Of a DNA stretch of 13,797 bases, positions 7,285-13,797 are shown in pieces. The notes beneath the pieces are model-generated. The model was given only the letters and a program-made list of their open reading frames with translations. It did not search any database and was not told the origin of the DNA. The translations under genes and the position numbers were made by a program. Each line of letters begins with the position of its first letter. The first letter of the stretch is position 1. This stretch comes from Saprospiraceae bacterium (lineage in GTDB: Bacteria; Bacteroidota; Bacteroidia; Chitinophagales; Saprospiraceae): the NCBI GenBank assembly GCA_016717145.1, contig JADKGD010000060.1, forward strand, positions 1-13,797, given 5' to 3'.

Positions 7285-7723
7285 TTACTGATAATGAATG
7301 CTATATTCTGAACTCTCTTTAAAACGTTCCCATTCATGATTTTGTTCTTGAGTCAAAAATTGCAAAATTTTTGGAAATATCGTAAAGATATTTACTAATG
7401 CCCATACGATATAACCTGTTTCTTGATTTCGAATTACCTTCAAATAAAACTGCTGCATCAGGTTTCCTTTCTAAGAATTGTCGGCCAATTTGACCTATAG
7501 TTGCAAGTATTTTGTCTGTGTCTTTATTATTTGTAGCAACATTATCAATAATTTCATTTGTGGCTGGGTTTTTATCACCTAATCCAAGGTTGTAAATGCT
7601 CCGTTCTTGGTCGATGAGAATAAATTGGACAACTTTTGTGATTTCTCCTTTTGGACCTATACTGACAAACTCGAAATAATCGTCATCTTCTACACTAATA
7701 AAATCATATTTTTCTGCTATCAT
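7285..7723 (-). pseudogene. DUF6934-like protein, one frameshift near the 3' end
   Basis: The sequence MIAEKYDFISVEDDDYFEFV, with IGPKGEITKVVQF, KDTDKILATIGQIG, RKPDAAVLFEGNSKSRNRLY and RMGISKYLYDISKNFAIF, resembles the Bacteroidota DUF6934 family from memory; its function is not known to me. The open frame stops early at 7334 (DSRTKS). One base shift near 7350 continues LTQEQNHEWERFKESSEYSI to a TAA at 7285-7287, giving about 146 aa, a better family length. It is the first gene of a two-gene unit with the 51-aa protein. No clear promoter was found in the 170 bp upstream. Confidence 0.55.
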
Positions 7724-7894
7724 TCTTTCAAAACCTTAAATCTTTGGTCTCAACAACAAAAATAAGACAAAAATATCCAGCAATTACTAAATGTACACAG
7801 CTTTATGTTTATACACCTTTGCTTTTCTATTCTTTAAATGTAGCTACGATTTCTGATTTGGATAATCCTTAGTAGTCAAAATCTTTCACTTGAT

Positions 7895-8014
7895 TTAATC
7901 TTTTGAAGCACGATTAATTATTTTAATCATTTTATCATTGTCAGTTCCGTTTCTCATCAATTTATCGAGTGGACTTTTATCCCATACTGTCGGCCTGGCA
8001 AATACTTTGTTCAT
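7895..8014 (-). CDS. Possible 39-aa small protein
   Basis: ATG 8014 opens a frame MNKVFARPTVWDKSPLDKLM with continuation RNGTDNDKMIKIINRASKD and TAA. An in-frame stop lies just upstream, so it is not an extension of a longer frame. I do not recognise it. The composition is protein-like, but length alone gives little support, and the copy at 5353-5473 is frameshifted. Confidence 0.3.
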   Translation of the reverse strand: MNKVFARPTVWDKSPLDKLMRNGTDNDKMIKIINRASKD

Positions 8015-8049
8015 TGCTGAGTATTATGGAGTAAATTGAAGTGCTCAAA

Positions 8050-8091
8050 CCGGAGCAAACTGAACCAGTGATTCCGGAGCAAACAGAACCA
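8050..8091. repeat. IS21-end-like tandem repeat, second copy
   Basis: Duplicate of the 5509-5550 pair with one substitution in the second unit (AAACAGAACC instead of AAACTGAACC). It belongs to repeat copy 2 and is not an independent insertion. Confidence 0.4.
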
Positions 8092-8236
8092 CTTTTAGGT
8101 GTTGATTTGATAGTTATATTGTATCAAATTCGTTTTTTTTGTTTGGCCCCGCTACCAAGACTGACTGATTCTGCCATAGGCAGATGAAGTACGACAGTGC
8201 TTCAAAAGGAAGGAAGGGCCGGCGGCGGGGTGGGCA

Positions 8237-8294
8237 GGTTCAACAGTGCGTTCATCGCATGTCCGCTGGACACGACGAACGGTTATTTGTTAGC
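8237..8294 (-). repeat. attC-like site E, duplicated copy
   Basis: The stem, loop and boundary motifs are the same as in site E at 5695-5754. Here it follows only the broken 3' end of the barrel gene. Confidence 0.5.
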
Positions 8295-8604
8295 TATCGT
8301 AATTCTTTATATTTCTTAATTCTTTGAGGATAAAAAACAGCTTGAATAAAGTTAAACTCTAAATGTTGCAAGCTATTTTTTTATTATTCTTATCAATCTC
8401 CAAGAACGGTGAGTATCTTAAGTTTGTCCTTAATAACCAAATGTCAGCACGTTTACTCGGTCTTATGTCCCAACCAAAAATCAAAGACGGACTTGTGAAA
8501 GTAAAGCGTTCATCTGTAAAATGTTTTTTTAATATATATAAAACACCTGCACCAAGAAAGGCGAACCTGATAAAATTGGGGTTTTATGCCAACGCTGTTT
8601 CTAA

Positions 8605-8736
8605 TTAGCTTTTGATTGAATGAAAAGGCGTTTCTCTCTTGTCTGATTGGTCGGAAATTAATTCGTCTATAAATTTGTCTGCATAGTTCTCAGCTGTCTT
8701 GTCGTAGCAATCAATTATGTCTTTTTGTTCTTGCAT
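8605..8736 (-). pseudogene. Class I SAM methyltransferase, N-terminal stub fused out of frame to barrel-gene DNA
   Basis: ATG 8736 gives MQEQKDIIDCYDKTAENYAD and KFIDEL, the usual start of many Bacteroidota class I SAM-dependent methyltransferases ('YDKTAENYA' precedes the SAM-binding Rossmann fold). At about 8659 the sequence changes to repeat copy 2, read out of the barrel frame (SDQSDKRETPFHSIKS), and stops at 8605. All catalytic parts are lost. It lies 12 bp after the DUF1569 gene, so it was probably the fourth gene of that operon before the rearrangement. Confidence 0.65.
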
Positions 8737-8748
8737 ATTACTCTTTTT

Positions 8749-9201
8749 TTATGCATTAAATTGTCTTAAATGGTGGTCATTATGTTTAAATGCAAAAATT
8801 CCGATTTGCTCTTTGGTCATTTTACCAAAGAAGTCGTGAATGAAATTGTCGTTTGAATAGTTTTCGTAGGATTTAATCTGGTCTATCCAAATTGATTTTA
8901 AAGGAGTTAAGTCGCCAAGTATTTCCTTAACTGTAAAAGCTTTTCCTGCTGGCATATTTTTGCCAATGGGCTTGTCGTCTTTTGTATTGCTCTTTAATGC
9001 CATTTTGCCAAATATTTTTCCAAGAAAATCTTGTTTGTAAACAAAATCTTTCTTGCCTAAAACCCACTCGTTCCATATAGTATTATGTTTGGTCATTTGG
9101 TAAACATTCATTTTACCCCAAGTAGGTTTGCTATTTTCATTGAGTGAATTAATTCTTTGCACTAAGTCTTCTCTCGTTATTTTGTCAAATATTGTTTTCA
9201 T
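8749..9201 (-). CDS. DUF1569 (DinB-like) family protein
   Basis: Intact 150-aa protein. It shows the DUF1569/DinB-like four-helix features: WGKMNVYQMTKHN near residue 28-40 and the C-terminal FAFKHNDHHLRQF, with H39, H140 and H144 as likely metal ligands. DinB-like proteins are putative metal-dependent transferases, often using small thiols; the substrate here is unknown. The ATG overlaps the stop of the VOC gene by 4 bases (ATGA), a sign of translational coupling. Confidence 0.8.
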   Translation of the reverse strand: MKTIFDKITREDLVQRINSLNENSKPTWGKMNVYQMTKHNTIWNEWVLGKKDFVYKQDFLGKIFGKMALKSNTKDDKPIGKNMPAGKAFTVKEILGDLTPLKSIWIDQIKSYENYSNDNFIHDFFGKMTKEQIGIFAFKHNDHHLRQFNA

Positions 9202-9620
9202 TTGTCAAAGTTGTTTATTGGTTGCAATGAAAAATAGTTACCCGAATCATCTTTAAATAATGCTTCTGTACCATAGAATTCCTTTGTAGGGGGCTTGATA
9301 AATTCTACGCCTTTTTCTTTAAGTTCTTCGTATGTGGCGAAAATATCTGTACAGGTCAATACTCCGCAGCCAAATATTCCTTTCTTGATAAGGTCAATTA
9401 ATGATTCCGCAACTTCTTTAGGAAACATTTTGCTTACCTTAACTGGAAACAACACAAGCTGTAAGTCTGGTTGTTCAGGTGGTGAAACTGTCAACCAACG
9501 TGAATCTGGTCCCATTGGAATGTCGTCCCCAAGTTTGAACCCTAATTTGTTCACATAGAAGTCATAGGCACTATTTTGGTCTATGACATGAATGTTTGTA
9601 ACTGTCAATTTTGTTATCAT
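9198..9620 (-). CDS. VOC (glyoxalase/bleomycin-resistance fold) family protein
   Basis: Intact 140-aa protein with the paired beta-alpha-beta-beta-beta modules of the vicinal oxygen chelate superfamily. NIHVIDQNSAYDFYVNKLGF opens the first module (H11 likely metal ligand), SRWLTVSPPEQPDLQLVL follows, and EALFKDDSGNYFSLQP is the end of the second. Members are dioxygenases, glyoxalases or drug-binding proteins; the substrate cannot be read from the sequence. It is the middle gene of an AraC/VOC/DUF1569 operon, an arrangement I associate with Bacteroidota genomes. Confidence 0.88.
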   Translation of the reverse strand: MITKLTVTNIHVIDQNSAYDFYVNKLGFKLGDDIPMGPDSRWLTVSPPEQPDLQLVLFPVKVSKMFPKEVAESLIDLIKKGIFGCGVLTCTDIFATYEELKEKGVEFIKPPTKEFYGTEALFKDDSGNYFSLQPINNFDK

Positions 9621-9667
9621 TGCTTTTCTTTTTAATTGTTAAACTCAATGCAAAGGTCAGCAATGAT

Positions 9668-10120
9668 TTATTTATTTTCATCTTCAAAATTGCTATTCTT
9701 TGTCCAACCGTGCATATATGAATAGCAGCTTGGTACAAATGCTAATGGCGTAGTTTCAATTTTCGTTTTTCTTTCCTTGTATTGGTTGGCATAATCGGAA
9801 GCTGTCTTGCCGACTAACTTGGTAAAGAGTCCACTAAATGTACTTACACTATCAAAACCTACTAAAAAGCAAACTTCCTTAACAGATTTGTTTAGTTGCA
9901 AATGTTGTTGAGCTTTTTCAATTCTTACTGTTGTGAGATATTGGTGTGGCGTTTTTCCGTAAATAGATTTGAATAGTCTTATAAAATGAAATTTGGAAAA
10001 ATAGGCTTCGTCAGAAATATTGTCAAGGTCTATTTTTTCAGAATAGAATTTGTCAATGAATAGTTTTGCTTGAACAATTCGTCTGTACAGATAAATTTTG
10101 GGATATTGTTCTGTTGCCAT
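9668..10120 (-). CDS. AraC-family transcriptional regulator, DNA-binding domain only
   Basis: Intact 150-aa protein consisting of an AraC/XylS-type double helix-turn-helix. The first HTH is around residues 31-56 (DNISDEAYFSKFHFIRLFKS) with IYGKTPHQYLTTVRIEKAQQ between; the second is around SVKEVCFLVGFDSVSTFSGL and FTKLVGKTASDY. There is no sensor domain, so any signal must come through a partner or the short C-terminal tail (PSCYSYMHGWTKN). It lies 47 bp upstream of the VOC gene on the same strand and probably controls that operon. attC-like site C ends 44 bp upstream. Confidence 0.88.
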   Translation of the reverse strand: MATEQYPKIYLYRRIVQAKLFIDKFYSEKIDLDNISDEAYFSKFHFIRLFKSIYGKTPHQYLTTVRIEKAQQHLQLNKSVKEVCFLVGFDSVSTFSGLFTKLVGKTASDYANQYKERKTKIETTPLAFVPSCYSYMHGWTKNSNFEDENK

Positions 10121-10163
10121 TGTCTTGTCTTGTCAATATTTGTAGGGTGTCGATTTACAATGA

Positions 10164-10270
10164 CCGCTAACTTGTTGCTTTGCGAACAAAAAAAATATCA
10201 GCTTTCGCCTTTTCCACATATGCTAGACATTTTAGGCACTTTTTTATCATTCGCGCAGACTCTAACACCA
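10164..10270 (-). repeat. attC-like recombination site (site C), degenerate
   Basis: The + strand left boundary CGCTAACTTGTTGCTTTGCG follows the pattern of sites A, B and D (TAAC, then TTTGCG). The far end (TTCGCGCAGACTCTAACACC, 10250-10269) pairs only partly with it: GCGAA and TA..A elements, with A-rich inner arms. The position, upstream of the AraC operon, supports it more than the fold does. Confidence 0.4.
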
Positions 10271-10331
10271 CAAATATAGCTTTCTAGTCCATATCTGTAT
10301 ACGATAAGCACCTTATTTTTTAACAATTGTG

Positions 10332-10375
10332 TAATCCGGTGAAATTGACCACCTAATCCGGTTTAAATTGACCAG
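10332..10375. repeat. Tandem 22-bp repeat resembling an IS21-family end
   Basis: TAATCCGGTGAAATTGACCA (10332-10351) is followed by TAATCCGGTTTAAATTGACC (10354-10373). Tandem CCGGT...AAATTGACC units are typical of the ends of IS21-like elements. No transposase genes lie next to it, so it is a relic or a one-ended excision scar. Confidence 0.45.
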
Positions 10376-10589
10376 GGTAAAGAATGGTTTTACACATTAT
10401 TCCCTGCATTTTTTCTATGGGTTATCAGGGAAAATATTATCCAGTAAGTATGTAACCTCAATTTTCAATCAATCATTAAAAATAAAAACGAACATACCCG
10501 TTCATTTTTATAAAGATGGTGAAGGAAAGGGAATAACTGATACATTTGATGTAACTGTTATAAAAAGTTGCTTAAACATATTTTATTGA
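10368..10589 (+). CDS. Doubtful ORF of unknown function, 73 codons
   Basis: The frame opens from a TTG inside the IS-like repeat and reads NGFTHYSLHFFYGLSGKI, then IPVHFYKDGEGKGITDTFD. Codon use looks more protein-like than most shadow frames, so it may be a gene fragment fused to the IS end, but there is no ribosome site and no recognised family. The rest of 10276-10622 shows nothing. Confidence 0.2.
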   Translation: MTRVKNGFTHYSLHFFYGLSGKILSSKYVTSIFNQSLKIKTNIPVHFYKDGEGKGITDTFDVTVIKSCLNIFY

Positions 10590-10622
10590 TACCTAAAATT
10601 TGTGTGGAATGAAAGTAGGTGC

Positions 10623-13600
10623 TCAATGCCTTTGAAGAAGTCTTAATGGTGCGTCTGGGTCAAATTGGAATGCATCGTTTGTAAAAGATAAGCCAAACGG
10701 TTTACCCAGCACATTGCCACTATAAACAGTATCCTTACCATTAGGATAAAATTTTTTATATTGATCATGATAAGACCATCCCAGGCCGCCGATTAATAAT
10801 CCTCCTCCTTCCCGAACAAATTTTTCAATGAGTGGAACATGGATCTGTTTAAAGTCTGCAGGAGGATCCCAATTGCTTAAATACCACAACACCGCTGCGC
10901 ATTCCAGATCTTTAGCAATTGAATCCGGACTTGTGGTCTTGAGCGCGTCCTGACTTATGCTCTTTAGACTCCAACCTCGCCTCGCAATAAAATCTTCTAC
11001 TTCAGGCATCATATCTATCCTGGAAAACCTCCCTTCCCAAACAATAATTTTTATTTCAGCCGTGCAATTTACATGCTGCTCCAGAGGTGTAAGCCATGCA
11101 AGTGCATTTTGAGCAAATAATAAATTATCGCTGTTCGATGTGATTTCATTATGTTTTGTCAGAGCATCTTGCGCATATGCCAATATATGTCCTTTCCCAA
11201 ATTGCCGGGAAGCTACAAACACTTTTGATTGAAGGGAGTCCGTATTGAGGTATATTTTCAGCAGGGAGTTCACCAAGAGATTGCCATTCTTTCTCCTCTT
11301 TGTCTTCATTTGGAGTATCACAAATACCATTAATGCAAAGACTACCTGGGTTGCCCGCTTTCATATTGAGATTCAGACCTTCAAATAAACTCAGAAGGGC
11401 TCTATCCTTTTCCTGTTGTGTTATTTTAGTTTGTTCTTCCGCTCTGTTTTTTTGTTCTTCAGCACGACTTCTTTCTATGAGTGCCCATCCTGCCAGTAAG
11501 GATAATGCAATGATGGTCGCACTCGTTATTGTCCAGACAATTCGATTTCTAAGTTGATTACGGGCTACACTTTTGCGAACAAAATTGATCTCCTGAGCAT
11601 TGAATACATGATCAGGTGATTTAAGCAAGCGAGCTGCATTCGCAAGGTTCGGGTTTTTATTCCATAGCAATTGCTTATTCCCCGATGTGGCATATTGATC
11701 GGCTTGCTGACTCAGTCTTTCTCCTAATATCAGTGTGTCGCGTCCAATATGTTGAATCCAATCTAAAAGAATTTTCCAGGATCGCACAAAATCGATATGG
11801 GATGGTTCTATACTGTTGCTGTCTCGTACAATCAGTCGTGCATCTATTAATTTACCAATGACATCACTCACGAAAAGGTTTTCTTGCCCGGAGTAATTCA
11901 GATCTGCGACCGGTAATTTCTTTCCGGCCAAATCTCCCTGTACAGAAACCATACGGAGAAATATCTTGCGCATAACCGATTGATGCGAGGCATCCAGAGA
12001 TTGATATAATGAGTCTGCTTTCTTTAATAATATTCCCATAACTCCACCAAGCTTTGCATAATCATTTTGATTCATTGCCCGGTCCGGTCTTCCGCTTGCA
12101 ACGTACGTAAGATAGAGTTCATGAAGTGTACTGGATAAAAGAGAGATTGTTCCGGGAGATTGCACGACTTCACCGATGATCGAGTCTATGAGCTCCGGCG
12201 GATCAAAAATCATTACTTCCTGAATCGTGGGCATGACTGCTGTCTCCATGAGTTGCTCCAGGCTAAAAGGAGGAATGGTAACGAGAGCAGATGGCCAAAC
12301 ATCTTTTAAAGCACTTTGTGCAAAACGTGATTCGTAATCGGAGCGAACTGTCATGATGGTGCAATGAATGCGAGTCGTATCATCTATGATTTGTCGTAAT
12401 CGTAAAAGAAATGCATCTTGCTCCGATGTATCCTTACATTGGCTGAACACTTCTTCTAAATGATCAATAAACAATACCCCATTATTGGATTTAGATTCTT
12501 CAAGACTTGTCAATACCGGGTCAAGAGAAGACAAAGGATGAACAGAAGGTAGTAATATGGGTAATATAGAGTGACCTTGTTCGCGAAGCCAGGGTAATAA
12601 TCCCGCTTTGACCAAGGAAGATTTGCCTGTGCCCGAAGCACCTGATAGGACTAATAAGCGTGATGAATTCAGTCTCGATTTTAAATCAGCGATGGCATCC
12701 GTTCTTCCATAAAACAAAGGAGCGTCCGATTCTTCAAAAGATAGCAATCCTTTATACGGACTACGAGCTGGTCTCGGTGGTAAATTAAGTCGATGATAAG
12801 GGTGTAAGAAAATAAATTCTCCTTTATCATGTTTATTTAATGGGAATAATCCGGGTGTTTGTCTTTTTGCTGTCCCATTTCGATGGTGGCAAGCTCTACC
12901 TGGTCTCGTATATATGAATACAGTTCTGTAACCGTAATCAATCCATCACTTTCCCTTCCGGTCTTTGCATCCGCTTCACCGGCAAGCGCATTGAATAATG
13001 CGAAAGCAAACGGAGAATGATTTTCACCTGATTCTGAAGCTATCAATCCCCTTTCACCAGTCGATTGATCTTTTGTAATATTGTCCATAGCCCTCTGATC
13101 ATAAGCCGCAGATGTAATCACCTCCCAGGCTGGATCATGAATGAACCGATCGAATCGTTCCTTATAGATTTTTTTAGGCATCAGCGATCTAATACTTCGG
13201 GTACCGCTCGTCCACTTAAATGCACCTGCAAAACAGCAATCCAATATGACCAATAAATGTCGACAAGTCAAATTATTTAATGCTTCTTTCACTTCAGTCA
13301 TGGGTATAAATGTCTTCATATCGGCCGTATCGGCATCTGCAGGTGCTATATATCCGGTGGGACCATCATCACCGTCTGAAGCTATTCCATGACCTGCGAA
13401 ATAGAAAACTACCCGATCATCATTCCCCACTACTTTTGGCATTGTATCGTGTAATAATGTGCGAATGGCATTTCCTTTCGGGTCCAGCAATGGAGGGATT
13501 ACCTCAAAATGATGTTTATCCTTTAGTACTTCTGCTACTTTCTTTGCATCGTTTACGGCAGTAGATAATGATGAGACTTTTTCATAGGCATCTATCCCTA

Positions 13601-13715
13601 TAATAAAAGCATAATGGTGCGTAAATTGTAAAGTCTCTTGAGAACTGTTGGAAGTATCTATTTTTTCTGATAATGGTTTTTGATCTTGATTTTCAATAGG
13701 TATAATATTATCCAT
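10623..13715 (-). pseudogene. Caspase-like protease / STAND ATPase / TM / GATase-like fusion, two frameshifts
   Basis: Rebuilt, this is one ~1030-aa protein. Residues 33-290 form a peptidase C14 (caspase/metacaspase-like) domain with the catalytic dyad H109 in VVFYFAGHG and C161 in LVILDCCFAG. One missing A in the run at 12864-12868 ends that frame; restoring it reads KRQTPGLFPLNKHDKGEFIF and a Pro-rich linker into YKGLLSFEESDAPLFYGR. Then follows an nSTAND1-type ATPase: Walker A GASGTGKSS, Walker B VLFIDHLEEVF, TVRSDYESRF. A membrane helix (IVWTITSATIIALSLLAGWA) and a Glu/Lys coiled coil (RAEEQKNRAEEQTK) come next. A second shift near 11250 leads into VASRQFGKGHILAYAQDAL, FVREGGGLLIGGLGWSY and GNVLGKPFGLSFT, like the GATase1-like domain of TCAF/M60 proteins. 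Known caspase-STAND proteins suggest a threat-sensing suicide protease; that role is inferred. Both shifts may be sequencing errors. Confidence 0.8.
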
Positions 13716-13762
13716 ATGACATTTTGATAAAACGATAGAAGATAACTTGTTACTCAGATAAA

Positions 13763-13797
13763 GATAACGCTTGTGCTTTGCGACGGTTTTTGGCGAT
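13763..13797 (-). repeat. Partial attC-like site (site B) at window edge
   Basis: GATAACGCTTGTGCTTTGCG with extension ACGGTTTTTGGCGAT is nearly identical to 7041-7075 of site A (differences: a C for T and one extra T). The other half lies beyond the window. It ends 48 bp upstream of the caspase-fusion start codon, so that gene would be the start of a new cassette. Confidence 0.55.

Larger units (their letters stand above)
7894..8659. repeat. 0.8-kb direct repeat, copy 2
   Basis: Second copy of 5352-6159. It lacks the MITE at its left edge, showing the empty site, and has lost about 40 bases around 8520-8590. Its right edge (GGAAATT at about 8653-8659) joins directly to the first codons of a methyltransferase gene, so it marks a recombination junction. 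The barrel-gene part here is a dead fragment. Confidence 0.95.

Noticed and set aside
8363..8608. + strand ORF of 81 codons in repeat copy 2
   Set aside because: It is the antisense of the broken barrel gene's 3' end; copy 1 does not keep the frame on this strand.
11300..11557. + strand ORFs within the caspase fusion (also 13065-13256, 13310-13564)
   Set aside because: They lie antisense to well-supported protein domains and show no family features.

Overview
The window looks like a piece of a Bacteroidota chromosome, possibly Saprospiraceae-like. The evidence is AT-rich DNA, promoters of the Bacteroidota type (TTG, 19-20 bp, TAnnTTTG), weak purine-poor ribosome sites, and protein families typical of that phylum. 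One conserved housekeeping gene, the 3' end of typA/bipA (2-1114, + strand), borders a long accessory region in which almost every gene lies on the - strand.

Layout, left to right: the typA end; about 750 bp of non-coding, strongly inverted-repeat DNA (1115-1861); a broken secreted-protein gene (1862-2381); an attC-like site; two promoter/palindrome units (2659-2864) ahead of a broken AbiEi-type antitoxin gene (+ strand); a convergent AbiEii-type nucleotidyltransferase gene; an unrecognised small gene with its own promoter; a 171-bp MITE with a 5-bp target duplication; a broken outer-membrane barrel gene (5752-7016); an attC-like site; a two-gene unit (51-aa basic protein and DUF6934-like protein); a second, degraded copy (7894-8659) of an 0.8-kb block that also contains the barrel gene's 3' end; a methyltransferase gene cut off by that block; an intact AraC/VOC/DUF1569 operon (8749-10120); another attC-like site; remnants resembling IS21 ends; and a 3.1-kb gene for a caspase-like protease fused to a STAND ATPase, a membrane helix and a glutamine-amidotransferase-like domain (10623-13715). 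A partial attC-like site closes the window.

The unifying reading is a gene-cassette array read right to left. Several - strand genes or small operons are bounded by imperfect inverted repeats of 60-130 bp that share a boundary motif (on + strand, TAAC...TTTGCGAC or a close variant), as integron attC sites would be. No integrase gene is in view, so this is inference. The cargo fits such an array: a type IV toxin-antitoxin-like pair, a possible suicide protease/ATPase, envelope proteins and small-molecule or stress enzymes.

Caveat: at least six genes are interrupted by single-base shifts, several demonstrably in A/T runs, and the two copies of the 0.8-kb block differ mainly by homopolymer length. 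Many 'pseudogenes' may therefore be intact genes in a sequence with indel errors. I annotate reconstructed genes as pseudogenes and say where the frame shifts.
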